Of a stretch of DNA of 64,000 bases, positions 47,554 to 57,094 are shown piece by piece. Each line of letters opens with the position of its first letter. Position 1 is the first letter of the stretch. This DNA comes from Zooshikella sp050749885 (GTDB lineage: Bacteria > Pseudomonadota > Gammaproteobacteria > Pseudomonadales > Zooshikellaceae), in the NCBI RefSeq assembly GCF_050749885.1, contig NZ_JBOIUB010000002.1, positions 62,001-126,000 on the forward strand, written 5' to 3'. The position numbers and the translations under genes were made by a program. The notes below the pieces were generated by a model. That model saw only the letters and a list, made by a program, of their open reading frames with translations, searched no databases and was not told the DNA's origin.

Positions 47554-48957
47554 TTATCCATTAATAAGAAAGTGGACCCAAATACCAGCGGCATAACCTA
47601 ATGCAATAGCGGGTGTCCATTTCAAATGGCTGAAAAATGTATACTGTCCACGTGCTTGCCCCATAAGTGCTACACCTGCCGCAGAGCCAATTGATAATAA
47701 GCTGCCACCCACACCGGCAGTAAAGGTTACTAGCAACCATTGAACATGAGGCATGTCTGGGTTCATGGTTAATACTGCAAACATAACAGGAATGTTATCC
47801 ACTATGGCAGATAAAATACCAACTAGGGTATTGGCGGTAGTAGCGCCTAGATCTCCATAGATCACGTTGGAGGCGAGACCTAAATAGCCGATAAAACCTA
47901 AACCGCCCACCGATAAAATGACACCATAGAAAAAGAATAATGTATCCCACTCAGACTGTGCTATCTTATCAAAAATATCAAATTCACCGGTATGGTGCCC
48001 ACCAGGAACATCAGTATGATCTTTTTGAGAATGTCCTTTCTTGCGTAAATAAAAACCAAAAAATTTAAGGTATGCAAGCCCCATCATCATCCCAAAAACA
48101 GGGGGAATATGAAGAAAATTATGGAAGCAAATGGCGGTAATAACGGTTAATAAAAATAAACCTACAATAATTAATCCACCAAATTTAACTTCAACACCTT
48201 TCTCGCCATCGCTTATGGTTGGTTTTCCATGAGGAAGCGCAAAGTGCATTAAAGCGGCAGGTATTATAAAATTAACGAGGGAAGGGAAAAAAAGGTGAAA
48301 AAATTCGGTAAAATCAACCACACCTTTTTGCCAAACCATCAGCGTGGTAATATCACCGAAAGGACTGAATGCGCCACCTGCATTAGCACCTACAACGATA
48401 TTAATACAACTGGGGGCAACAAATTCAGGTTTATGGTTTCCTACGGCCAGTACGACAGCACACATAATCAAGGCTGTCGTTAGGTTGTCTGCAATGGGAG
48501 AAATGACAAACGCTAAACTACCGGTTAACCAGAATAAGGTACGGTAACTGAAGCCTTTTTTAACAAGCCAATTCCTTAACGCATCAAATACACCACGTTC
48601 TAGCATTGAATTTATGTAGGTCATGGCGACTAATAAAAAGAAAAATAATTCAGCATATTCGAGGAAATTATGTTTTATTCCCTCTTCAACAAGGTCGGTG
48701 GTGCCTTCGCTATTGTAAATAATAGCAATGAGAATCCAAATGAGGCCAGCGGCAAGTAGTACTGGTTTAGATTTTCTTAAATGTATTTTTTCTTCAAGAA
48801 TTACAAATAGATAAGCAAGTCCGAAGATAAAAAGTGCAGTGATGCCTACCCAATGGCTTGTAAGATCGAGGATGTCTGAGGCATTAGCCTGGCTCCATGC
48901 GGGTATGCTAAAAGTTGATAAATACAGGCAAAAGAAGCCCGTTAGGGTTATTTTCAT
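47554..48957 (-). CDS. nhaD: Na+/H+ antiporter NhaD
   Basis: A 467-residue protein with about twelve membrane segments, which exchanges cytoplasmic Na+ or Li+ for protons. The family signature GANAGGAFSPFGDITTLMVW is present near 190, with SPIADNLTTALIM near 155 and SAIVDNIPVMFA near 390. A short cytoplasmic loop is rich in His and charged residues (GHSQKDHTDVPGGHHTGE). An N-terminal signal-like segment precedes the first helix, as in other NhaD proteins. It fits a marine or halotolerant lifestyle. No neighbouring partner gene. Confidence 0.94.
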   Translation of the reverse strand: MKITLTGFFCLYLSTFSIPAWSQANASDILDLTSHWVGITALFIFGLAYLFVILEEKIHLRKSKPVLLAAGLIWILIAIIYNSEGTTDLVEEGIKHNFLEYAELFFFLLVAMTYINSMLERGVFDALRNWLVKKGFSYRTLFWLTGSLAFVISPIADNLTTALIMCAVVLAVGNHKPEFVAPSCINIVVGANAGGAFSPFGDITTLMVWQKGVVDFTEFFHLFFPSLVNFIIPAALMHFALPHGKPTISDGEKGVEVKFGGLIIVGLFLLTVITAICFHNFLHIPPVFGMMMGLAYLKFFGFYLRKKGHSQKDHTDVPGGHHTGEFDIFDKIAQSEWDTLFFFYGVILSVGGLGFIGYLGLASNVIYGDLGATTANTLVGILSAIVDNIPVMFAVLTMNPDMPHVQWLLVTFTAGVGGSLLSIGSAAGVALMGQARGQYTFFSHLKWTPAIALGYAAGIWVHFLING

Positions 48958-49211
48958 AGTTTGTATCCCCTTTTTTGGCGTTCCTAATGGTTCACTTATA
49001 ATTTTGTGCCAGGATTATACTACTTGGTCAGTTCTCATGGAATGACTTTTCAACTTTGTGATAGTTTTTTTGTGGTTGTTGGTTTGTCAAACAGGCACTT
49101 CTCACGCCCTGAAAGTTTGTATAACTGAGTTTGTGATACCTTACACAACGTAAGCTTTTGGCTATAGTTAAGGCTAATAACCGTTTGCCAGTAAATAGTA
49201 AGGGGCATACC

Positions 49212-49805
49212 GTGGATATTTCTACAATAATACTACTTGTGATAGTCATTGGTGTTGTTGTTTATGTAATTAGCATTTATAACAACTTGGTGAGTAAACG
49301 AAATACTTATAAGAATGCCTTTGCACAAATAGAAGTTCAACTTAAGCGTCGATATGATTTGATTCCTAATCTGATTGAGACAGCTAAGGGCTATATGCAG
49401 CACGAACAGCAAACGCTAACTAAAGTAATTGAAGCAAGGAATGCTGCTGCAAATATGTTGAAAGACTTAGCGCAACATTTAACCCCTGACCAGGTACGCA
49501 AGTTTAGTGAAGCGGAACAAACATTGGGCAGTGCTATGGGGCAGTTTAATGTTGTGGTGGAAAATTACCCAGATTTAAAAGCGAATCAAAATATGATGCA
49601 GTTTGCTGAAGAATTAACCAGTACTGAAAATAAAGTTTCGCGAGCAAGACAGTTTTATAATGATGCAGTAACAGATTATAATAATTTCCGACAGTCATTC
49701 CCCCCTATTTTTTTCGCGAATATGTTTGGTCATACCCAAGATGCAGGGCTTTTAGAGTTTGAAGATTCTGCGGTTATTCAACAAGCACCTAAAGTCTCTT
49801 TTTAA
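49212..49805 (+). CDS. lemA: LemA family protein
   Basis: A 197-residue protein with one N-terminal membrane helix (TIILLVIVIGVVVYVISIYN) and a four-helix cytoplasmic or periplasmic LemA domain: YNNLVSKRNTYKNAFAQIEV, LKRRYDLIPNLIETAKGYM, and later AREFYND-like ARQFYNDAVTDYN. I choose the GTG at 49212, with AAGGGG at 6 nt, over an ATG 18 codons upstream that would add a non-conserved extension. It lies 34 nt upstream of an M48 peptidase gene, a recurring pair. Confidence 0.92.
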   Translation: MDISTIILLVIVIGVVVYVISIYNNLVSKRNTYKNAFAQIEVQLKRRYDLIPNLIETAKGYMQHEQQTLTKVIEARNAAANMLKDLAQHLTPDQVRKFSEAEQTLGSAMGQFNVVVENYPDLKANQNMMQFAEELTSTENKVSRARQFYNDAVTDYNNFRQSFPPIFFANMFGHTQDAGLLEFEDSAVIQQAPKVSF

Positions 49806-49839
49806 TATGTGCTGATTATTAATAAGTGGATAATTATTC

Positions 49840-51792
49840 GTGAATTTTTTTCAGTGGCAGCGTGATGCAAAACGTAAAACACAGCGTTTGTTGCTGCTGA
49901 TGTGTATTACGGTCGTGCTATTATCCGTTGGAATTTATTTTCTAATTTTTTTAGTGTTTTGGTTCGCTGCAGATACCCATTTAGCGCACCTTCAAGGGGG
50001 AATGCCCTGGTTTTTTTCTTGGGAATTCTATTTGATTTGCTTGGCCGTTGTAACAGCGGTGATTGCTGGGGGCAGTTTGACTAAGCTGCATAAGTTGGCG
50101 GCAGGTGGTTTTACTGTAGCGGAATCTGTGGGCGGACGACTGATTGAGCCTACCACAGAGGATTTTTATGAGAAACGTTTGTTAAATGTTGTTGAAGAAA
50201 TGGCAATTGCTTCTGGGTGTGGTGTACCGGAAGTCTATTTGCTCGATAGTGAGAGCAGTATCAATGCATTTGCCGCAGGTTATGAGTTAGACGACGCTGT
50301 CATTGGTGTCACCAAAGGTTGTATTCATAGCCTAACACGTGATGAGTTAGAGGGTGTGATTGCCCATGAGTTTAGTCATATTATTCATGGTGATATGCGT
50401 CTTAACATACGACTGATTGGGATCGTGTTTGGCATTACCATGATTTCTCAGTTTGGTGAACATTTGTTGTATGCCAGAAATGATCGTAATCGCTCATGGC
50501 TGTTGGGTGGAGGATTATTGCTTTTAGGCTTTATGGGCATGATGGCGGCAAGTTGGATTAAATCATCAATTTGTCGCACCCGTGAATACCTTGCCGATGC
50601 TTCTGCACTGCAATATACCCGTAACCCTGATGGAATTACTCACGCTTTGAAGCGCATTGGTGGTAGCCAGGTTGGCACATTCTTAAATGCGAAACGAGCT
50701 ACAGAAGTCACCCACATGACTTTTGGTCGCTGTACATCTCGATTTGCAGCTGAGATGTTTGCTTCACATCCTCCTTTAGAAGATAGAATTCGAAAATTAG
50801 AGCCCAAATGGGATGGCCATTTTTTAAGTCCATTAAAGACCACTTTAGATCAACCTCAATCTGGAACATCATCTACAGAACAGTCTCTGACACTAGATGA
50901 TACCGTTATGATGGCTGTTTCAAGGCAGTCATCCCCATCAATCGCTAAACACCCACATACTCAACAGGCTGTCATGCAGGTTGGGGAGATTAAACATGAC
51001 CACATCTCCTATGCGAGAGCATTATTGAATTCGTTACCTAAGCTTGTGACGATGGCAATTCATGATCCTCAACAAGTTCACTTGGTAATGATGGCTCTGT
51101 TGTTTTCGCATGATGAAGATGAGCAAATTAAACAGTTAGCATTGGTTGCACAAGCCTATGGGGATAATACAACTGCTGTGGCAGTTCAACAGATGGCCTC
51201 ACACTTGATTAATTATTCATCTCAAGATCTGCTATCTCTGTTGGAAATAGCAAAACCCGTATTAAAGTTAATGTCACTTAAGCAGCGCACACAACTCAAT
51301 GGCTGTTTATTTGCATTAGGCAAAGCGGACGGTAAGTTATGCTTATTTGAATGGGCACTATTAGCCATGGTTAAACACTATGATAATAAGTGGTCAGAGA
51401 CTTATCGCGCGGGCAGTCTAAAAAAATCATTAGATTTCGCAAGTGTTGCTGACGATGTTCAAGTTATTATTGCTGCATTATGTCAGGTTTCACACATGCC
51501 AACGTCACAGCAATTGACATGTTTTGCAGCGGCAATGCAACAATTGTCGATTAAAGCAAATTTCCCTGCGACACTATCCTTTGGTCGTTTACATAAAGCA
51601 TTACAAAGGTGTACTCAACTTAAAATAAAAGATAAAGAGACGTTGATTAAAACATGCAGTGACTGTGTTATGTTTGATCAGTCCGTTGTCTTAAAAGAAG
51701 TACAATTGATGCGTGTGATAGCGGTGATACTTGATTGTCCAATTCCTCCTGTAATCTTCTTACATGAGTCTGTGAAAGAGCTTCAACTATGA
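49840..51792 (+). CDS. M48-family membrane metallopeptidase with C-terminal extension
   Basis: A 650-residue HtpX-like zinc peptidase. Two N-terminal membrane segments (about 25-50 and 62-80), the peptidase domain with HEFSH at 176-180 and REYLADASAL near 248 (third zinc ligand Glu), and further hydrophobic segments near 195 and 222-240. The C-terminal 300 residues are soluble; QLNGCLFALGKADGKLCLFEWAL near 487 looks TerB-like. It starts with GTG just after lemA, and the LemA/M48 pair is common in proteobacteria, probably in membrane-protein quality control. No HtpX-like short form is nearby. Confidence 0.92.
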   Translation: MNFFQWQRDAKRKTQRLLLLMCITVVLLSVGIYFLIFLVFWFAADTHLAHLQGGMPWFFSWEFYLICLAVVTAVIAGGSLTKLHKLAAGGFTVAESVGGRLIEPTTEDFYEKRLLNVVEEMAIASGCGVPEVYLLDSESSINAFAAGYELDDAVIGVTKGCIHSLTRDELEGVIAHEFSHIIHGDMRLNIRLIGIVFGITMISQFGEHLLYARNDRNRSWLLGGGLLLLGFMGMMAASWIKSSICRTREYLADASALQYTRNPDGITHALKRIGGSQVGTFLNAKRATEVTHMTFGRCTSRFAAEMFASHPPLEDRIRKLEPKWDGHFLSPLKTTLDQPQSGTSSTEQSLTLDDTVMMAVSRQSSPSIAKHPHTQQAVMQVGEIKHDHISYARALLNSLPKLVTMAIHDPQQVHLVMMALLFSHDEDEQIKQLALVAQAYGDNTTAVAVQQMASHLINYSSQDLLSLLEIAKPVLKLMSLKQRTQLNGCLFALGKADGKLCLFEWALLAMVKHYDNKWSETYRAGSLKKSLDFASVADDVQVIIAALCQVSHMPTSQQLTCFAAAMQQLSIKANFPATLSFGRLHKALQRCTQLKIKDKETLIKTCSDCVMFDQSVVLKEVQLMRVIAVILDCPIPPVIFLHESVKELQL

Positions 51793-51966
51793 AATGGTTA
51801 AGTTTATACAAGCTTGATTCTGTGAGGCTTTAAAGTACAGACTATTTGGTTCTGTTGTAAACTAGTCTCTTATTGACTCAGTTCTTGGTTTGTCTAAATG
51901 ATACCTTGATAAAAAGGCATTATTTAGGTTATGTAATATAGTGATTAAATTGAAAATGAGGGGTTG

Positions 51967-52332
51967 ATGTTAAAAAAAGTACTGATCACTGTAGGCTTGT
52001 CTTGTGGTGTATTGAATGCCTGGGCTGAAGCTGATGGACCTGATTTTTGGAAAGTACATGGCGTTGCAGTAAACGATACTTTGAACATACGTCAGCAGCC
52101 TGGCTGGCAATCAAATAAGTTGGGGGCTATACCCCCCAATGCGCAATGTTTACCCAATATTCAATGCACGGGTGGTCTGACCTTTGAGGAAACCACAACA
52201 CTCTCTGAAGCCGAGCAGGATGCATTACGCAAACAGCGTCCCAGGTGGTGTAAAATCCGCTATCAAAACATAACAGGGTGGGTTGCGGCTAAGTATTTAA
52301 GAGAGAGTACAAGTGACCATTGTTACCAGTGA
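51967..52332 (+). CDS. Secreted bacterial SH3-domain protein
   Basis: A 121-residue protein with a signal peptide (about 1-21, ending NAWA) and one SH3_3-type domain: DTLNIRQQPGWQSNKLGAIP, then WCKIRYQNITGWVAAKYL. Such domains bind peptidoglycan peptides or other cell-wall ligands. Four Cys in the mature part may form disulfides. The ATG at 51967 has GAGG at 5 nt; a TTG just before it overlaps the ribosome-binding site and is unlikely. Confidence 0.85.
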   Translation: MLKKVLITVGLSCGVLNAWAEADGPDFWKVHGVAVNDTLNIRQQPGWQSNKLGAIPPNAQCLPNIQCTGGLTFEETTTLSEAEQDALRKQRPRWCKIRYQNITGWVAAKYLRESTSDHCYQ

Positions 52333-52363
52333 ACGTTGTAACTTTTAGATAGTAGACATAGGA

Positions 52364-52431
52364 AGTAGGCTCTCAGTTACTTATTACACCATAAGGAATA
52401 CAACAGGTAATTTTAAAACTGAGAGCTTACT
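52364..52431. terminator. Long inverted repeat between convergent genes
   Basis: AGTAGGCTCTCAGTT and AACTGAGAGCTTACT pair with one mismatch across a 38-nt loop, between the SH3 gene and the convergent lectin gene. No T-run. Confidence 0.5.
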
Positions 52432-52444
52432 GAGAGAAAACTAT

Positions 52445-53011
52445 TTAGCGTTTGCTACGCAGTGTAGATAAACCTAATAAGCCAAGTCCAAATAGAGCAA
52501 TTGTTGCAGGTACAGGAATGGGGTCAGGTAGCGGTGTAGTCGCGCTATATTCAACAAAATAACCAAGCCGGCTGCCAGAGCCTAAATCATTCCAAGTACC
52601 GCTGGACAGTTCAAGAAAATCTTCTCCACCAAGATTATTAGGCTCACCAGGTCCCCAGCTTGCAAAGGCTGACGTTGGGCCGCCCAACCAAAACTGGGTG
52701 CCAGCCTCAGGGCCATCCATCCAACGCCAATCACCTTCAACAGCCATATCAGATCCACCTAACCAACCGGTAGTAGCTCCAAGCCCAGTCAAAAAAGTAT
52801 TTTCAGCTACAGAAGTCACAGTGGCAAGATAGCCAGGTAAACCTAAGTGACTCATACTGAGGGCTGCAGTGCGTGCAGCAGTCCAAATTAACGGTGAGCT
52901 AATATACTCATAGTAATGGCCTGTTGTAGGAAAGAAAATAGGTACTGCGGAAGCTGAGTTAATGGTTAATATTGATGCAGTCAGTGCGCTAATTTTTAAT
53001 AGTTTTTTCAT
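52445..53011 (-). CDS. PEP-CTERM secreted protein with C-type lectin domain
   Basis: A 188-residue exported protein: signal peptide about 1-22 (ending NSASA), a C-type lectin domain (TGWLGGSDMAVEGDWRWMDG; WGPGEPNNLGGEDFLEL; TWNDLGSGSRLGYFVEY) and a C-terminal PEP-CTERM sorting tag, VPATIALFGLGLLGLSTLRS then KR. WGPGEPNN and WND are the calcium and sugar-binding motifs of the fold. PEP-CTERM proteins are processed by an exosortase and often go with exopolysaccharide. No exosortase gene is in this window, so one must be elsewhere. Confidence 0.9.
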   Translation of the reverse strand: MKKLLKISALTASILTINSASAVPIFFPTTGHYYEYISSPLIWTAARTAALSMSHLGLPGYLATVTSVAENTFLTGLGATTGWLGGSDMAVEGDWRWMDGPEAGTQFWLGGPTSAFASWGPGEPNNLGGEDFLELSSGTWNDLGSGSRLGYFVEYSATTPLPDPIPVPATIALFGLGLLGLSTLRSKR

Positions 53012-53257
53012 GTTGTATTCCGTAGTGATAGTTGGCTTTGCTTTGCTATTTTCGATTAATAATTAGCGAATAACATGCCAGGTAGATTTAAGCTTATAAA
53101 AAAGGGGTAAATTAAGGAGTAAATAAGAAAAAAAAGGTTGGTAATTAAATGTTGATAATTACACTGACATATATTGAGTAATCATTTAACTAATTATATT
53201 GAGAATCAAGAGGGAGAGAGGGAACTTATAAAAGCCCCCCTTTTTTTGTTAAGACTA

Positions 53258-54052
53258 TTAAAGTTCTACAGTTTCTGTTGGTATTGAAAAATCAGGAAAG
53301 AAAATGTACCCATCTTCACCAATGGGTGGAAGCTGAACAGAAATAAATGTCATTCCACAAGCATCAGCAATAACACCATGCAGTTTTCCTTGGGGTATAA
53401 TGCCATGTGTCCATGGTTGAACCTGAACGGCTTCGTTTCCAGCTATAAAACGACCGCGACCTTTTGTGACAATGACAATCGCATCTGATTTAGGATGGAC
53501 ATGAGGTGTTATCAACTGGTTAGGTGGCATTTCTACGTATTCATAGCCTGTCGTTTGTTCGTAACAGGTACCGGTTAACAGTGATTTCAGAATGATGCCA
53601 TTAGGTCGTTGAGCATAATTAAACGAATTAATATTAATAGGGTTAAAGGTCTCATCCAGTTTCTGGGTTATTTGGGGAGCACTCTGTAGATCTGTAATAG
53701 CGATAACGTGCTGATAGTGTCGCGTTGATTGAATAACACTTGCTTTAGTTGAGGCGCATTCCCATGTGACAAAATCACCTTCGGTTAATGAGAGACATTT
53801 TGTTGTGCCATGAATATTAATAGACCCTTTAAGGCAGTGAATTGCAAATGATTTATTTTTGGGTAACAAATGGGTTTGTTCAGGTTTGAGGTAGATAATA
53901 CTTAATGGTTGACAGGGTAAAGAGGAGGGTAGTTTTGAAAAATTAATGTTTTTTTCGCCGCGACGAAAAGAACAGCCATTTTTTGAAACATAAATATCAG
54001 CATCTTCAATAGAGAATGTAGAAATACGGCTTTTTAACGTGTTAACAGCCAT
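53258..54052 (-). CDS. Cupin-domain protein
   Basis: A 264-residue soluble protein. The C-terminal half is a Cupin_2 domain (PPNQLITPHVHPKSDAIVIV, then GKLHGVIADACG), whose two His and later His can hold a metal; the N-terminal half may be a second, degenerate cupin (LLPKNKSFAIHCLKGSINIHG). Bicupins include dioxygenases and isomerases; no substrate can be named. The ATG at 54052 has GGAGG at 8 nt; an ATG five codons upstream overlaps that ribosome-binding site. A short GC-poor gap follows. Confidence 0.75.
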   Translation of the reverse strand: MAVNTLKSRISTFSIEDADIYVSKNGCSFRRGEKNINFSKLPSSLPCQPLSIIYLKPEQTHLLPKNKSFAIHCLKGSINIHGTTKCLSLTEGDFVTWECASTKASVIQSTRHYQHVIAITDLQSAPQITQKLDETFNPININSFNYAQRPNGIILKSLLTGTCYEQTTGYEYVEMPPNQLITPHVHPKSDAIVIVTKGRGRFIAGNEAVQVQPWTHGIIPQGKLHGVIADACGMTFISVQLPPIGEDGYIFFPDFSIPTETVEL

Positions 54053-54765
54053 TAGCATAACCTCCATGTTATGATTAAATACCTTTTAGCAAACAGAGTA
54101 CCTAAAAATTCTATGCCTATGTTACTGTTGGTAGGTTTTAGTCCTTTAAGATGTTTGCTTAGCTATAACAGGTATAATTCGTATTTAACTTAATATAGGA
54201 GTCCTATAGATCGTGTTAACGAGCTTGAGCATACCTATGGGGGATAATGCTTATTCTAATACGTTCGCTTTATATGAAATAGCGCAAATAAAGCACTATT
54301 AGTAACCCTCATAAGTCGGGTGGATTATAAAACACAAATAGTGTATATGTGAATAGGTTAGTATGTTATTTTTATGCGTTGCTTTTATAACAGGGTTGTA
54401 GTGAGTGAATTTGTATTTAAGTGTTAATTTCTTGGGTTGTATTATTGAAATATTGAATGTGTCTGATGGTGATTTTACTAAAAATATGATTTTTTTGTCA
54501 AGAATAGAGTTAGTAGTTGATGTTGCTTGCGAAGTTCAGCATGAAGCCGGATGCTATGAAATCTTTGTCAGTTAAAAGAACTAAATATGAATATTGAAAT
54601 AGGGATTCATATGATTGTGTAATATAGATTGATTTTTTACATGATCTAAATCAATTTATTTGCTTGAAAGCCTATTGGAGATAAAAAAATAGTAATTGAT
54701 TGCTATTTTTTATTTAAAAGTATCTCGCAAAATGATTAATCTTAGCACAAAAAAAAGGTGCGGAT
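54053..54765. other. Gap of 0.7 kb, at most a 56-codon frame
   Basis: Very AT-rich. A GTG-initiated frame at 54405-54575 (56 codons, including ELVVDVACEVQHEAGCYEIF) has no good ribosome-binding site and is not called. Promoters for the divergent flanking genes should lie here. Confidence 0.35.
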
Positions 54766-54978
54766 ATGAAAGATATTAAGTGTTATTCTTTTCAAATTGT
54801 TTGGGCTACAGATCAGGAGATCTTTATTGGCCGTTGCTCAGAATTTCCTGAAATTGAAGCATTTGGAAGCTCTCGTCGAGAAGCTATGGTTGCTATAAAG
54901 GAGCGAGTTGAACACAAGGTAAATCTACAATCGCATTTTTTCTCTTCGTCAAATACCCCCTCCGTAAACGAATGCTAG
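54766..54978 (+). CDS. Orphan HicB-like protein
   Basis: A 70-residue protein resembling the N-terminal domain of HicB antitoxins: YSFQIVWATDQEIFIGRC, SEFPEIEAFGSSRREAM and a following helix AIKERVEHKV. HicB antitoxins neutralise HicA mRNA interferases, but no hicA is adjacent on either side, and the DNA-binding C-terminus is missing. AAGG lies about 7 nt before the ATG. It may be a free-standing relative (HicB-lk domain) with another role. Confidence 0.7.
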   Translation: MKDIKCYSFQIVWATDQEIFIGRCSEFPEIEAFGSSRREAMVAIKERVEHKVNLQSHFFSSSNTPSVNEC

Positions 54979-55364
54979 TCTGAAAAGTAAATAATCAATA
55001 CCCAATTTGGATAACTAATATCCTCTTTGGCATCTAATACTCATGGTGCTCCCAGCACCAGTTTCACAACTCTATTCAAAGGCTGAATAACGCAGGTCGA
55101 ACTATTTCTCGCAAGGACGCGGCCAACTATTGTGACAAAAAATGTCATTTAGTTAAAATTGTATTGAAATTATATTTCATAATATTTTACTTTAAATTAC
55201 TCACTTAACGATATATATCTGAGCGTAAGAAAAGGAACATATTTTTTAGTAAGCATAAATTTTGCGCGTTGTTTATACCATCTGTGACTATAATACAATT
55301 GATAAGTATTCTCTCTGGTTCTACCACTTTATAGATAAGATATACTTAAGCTTAATTCATTAAT
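54979..55364. other. Gap of 0.39 kb with small hairpins
   Basis: No gene. TGGTGCT-CCC-AGCACCA (55044-55060) is a perfect tight hairpin 66 nt after the HicB-like stop, and TGACA/TGTCA (55133-55147) another. The stretch 55070-55130 is GC-richer than its surroundings. The promoter of the HD-GYP gene should lie near the right end. Confidence 0.45.
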
Positions 55365-56645
55365 ATGTTAGAACGTATTGAAAAAAAAGTTTCAGTTGAT
55401 CAGCTAGAAGTGGGGATGTATGTTGTACGTCTTGACCGTTCTTGGCTAGAAACACCTTTTTTATTGCAGGGTTTTACCATTAAAACCCAGGAAGATATTC
55501 ATTTGTTATCTTCGTATTGCCACTATGTCTATATCGAAGGTCGAACTGCTCCAGTTAATAAAGCGTTAACAGGTATCCCTAAACAACCTGTTCAGTATAT
55601 TAATAAAGTATCATTTGATTCTGAATTACAAATTGCAGAAAAACAATTTCAACATATTCGTAGTACTGCCCAGGAAATCATGGAAAATGTACGCATTGGG
55701 CGGACGATTAATATTAAGGAGGCAAAATATGTTGTTAATGAATGTGTTGAAAGTATATTAAGAAATGATGATGCGCTTAAATGGTTATCGCATATTAAAA
55801 GAAAGGATGATTATACTGCAGAGCATAGCATGAATGTTTGCATTTTATCTGCAGCATTTGCTCGTCACTTAGGTTTTCCCAAATATGAAATTGAAAAGAT
55901 AGCGTTATGCGGTTTATTACATGATGTGGGTAAGGCAAAAATACCTGATCATATTCTCAATAAGCCAGGTACTTTTAATGGAGAAGAATTGCGTGTGATG
56001 CAATCTCATACAACGTTGGGTAAAAAGTTACTGATGACTGCAGGTATTGAGGAAGCCATTGCTATTGATGTAGCTTATGCTCATCATGAGCGACTCAATG
56101 GCAAAGGCTATCCTCGGGGCTTACGAGCACATCAAATTCCATTTTATGCGAAAATTGTAGCGATTACCGATACTTATGATGCGATAACAAGTACACGCTG
56201 TTACAAATCAAGTCAATCTTCTATTACCGCTTTACATATATTAAATAAAGAAAAGGGTAGTCACTTTGATACAGAATTAGTGGATGAGTTTATTCAGTGT
56301 ATTGGTGTTTATCCTCCTGGCGCGTTGGTAGAAATGACTAATGGTGAAGTGGGGGTAGTAGCTTACAGTGAACCATTAACCCGTTTAAAACCTTATGTAT
56401 TACTATTGCTTGACGAAAGAAAAAACTTACAGCGAATAAAACTTATAGACCTAAAAAAAATAGATCTTGATGCTTCGGGGCAGTCATACACTATTGCTCG
56501 TGAGTTGCCGTGCGGCTCCTATGGTATAAAGCTAAGTAACACGATTAAACAATTTTTAAAACGTAATAAGGAGCGGTTTTCAAATCTGCAGCCATCTTAT
56601 ACCGGCCCTGGGTCAAGGGTGACTATTGAGAATATTGCTGAATAG
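55365..56645 (+). CDS. HD-GYP domain cyclic-di-GMP phosphodiesterase
   Basis: A 426-residue protein with an N-terminal DUF3391 (VSVDQLEVGMYVVRLDRSWL) and a C-terminal HD-GYP domain. Catalytic metal-site residues are seen: H152 in EHSMN, HD at 186-187 (GLLHDVGKAKIPDHIL), HTTLG near 215, HHE near 239 with GKGYP, and ITDTYDA. HD-GYP enzymes hydrolyse cyclic-di-GMP to GMP or pGpG and control motility and biofilm. No receiver domain or partner kinase is present, so the signal input is unclear. The start ATG is directly preceded by AT-rich sequence with little Shine-Dalgarno. Confidence 0.93.
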   Translation: MLERIEKKVSVDQLEVGMYVVRLDRSWLETPFLLQGFTIKTQEDIHLLSSYCHYVYIEGRTAPVNKALTGIPKQPVQYINKVSFDSELQIAEKQFQHIRSTAQEIMENVRIGRTINIKEAKYVVNECVESILRNDDALKWLSHIKRKDDYTAEHSMNVCILSAAFARHLGFPKYEIEKIALCGLLHDVGKAKIPDHILNKPGTFNGEELRVMQSHTTLGKKLLMTAGIEEAIAIDVAYAHHERLNGKGYPRGLRAHQIPFYAKIVAITDTYDAITSTRCYKSSQSSITALHILNKEKGSHFDTELVDEFIQCIGVYPPGALVEMTNGEVGVVAYSEPLTRLKPYVLLLLDERKNLQRIKLIDLKKIDLDASGQSYTIARELPCGSYGIKLSNTIKQFLKRNKERFSNLQPSYTGPGSRVTIENIAE

Positions 56646-57094
56646 TCACAAAAATGTATTAGCACTTGTTTCACGAACACATTTAAGTACTGTAAACCCA
56701 CTTAAATCATTATTAAATGAACACTTGTGGTATTTCAAAGTACGCCAGTGGTAGACACCGGCTGGATAATGCACATCGAACTGTTTGCTGTTATTGCTGA
56801 TGAGTTTCTTCTTGACACTTATGTGTGTCATTTGTGTAACTTATCGCCAGGCAGTCCCTTACTTAAAAAAATGGGCAAGTAGCCATTGGCACACGTTTTT
56901 TCTTCTTGGGCTCCATAGGTGTTTTAGTTATCATAAAAAACTTGAAATTTAGTTATTATGAATATAATTAGTACCTAATTTATAGTATTTATGTTGACTT
57001 CTTATCATCACGTTGCGTATAAAACCAGACTATGTTTCCTAAAAATAGCCTTGCGTTGGGTATATTATTTAGTACCACGAAGTGAAAAAATATT
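56646..57094. other. Gap of 0.45 kb, nothing recognised
   Basis: Stops occur in all frames apart from short chance openings. It should contain the promoter of the 57095 gene; no clear terminator for the HD-GYP gene is seen apart from a weak TGACAC/GTGTCA repeat near 56814. Confidence 0.4.

Noticed and set aside
49158..49211. N-terminal extension of lemA from an upstream ATG
   Set aside because: The extra 18 residues are not like the family, and the GTG at 49212 has AAGGGG at suitable spacing.
54405..54575. A 56-codon GTG-initiated frame
   Set aside because: Protein-like in places but with no good ribosome-binding site, no neighbour support and high AT content; below the level I would call.
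54766..54978. A HicAB toxin-antitoxin system
   Set aside because: Only a HicB-like half is present, and no HicA-type frame is found upstream or downstream.
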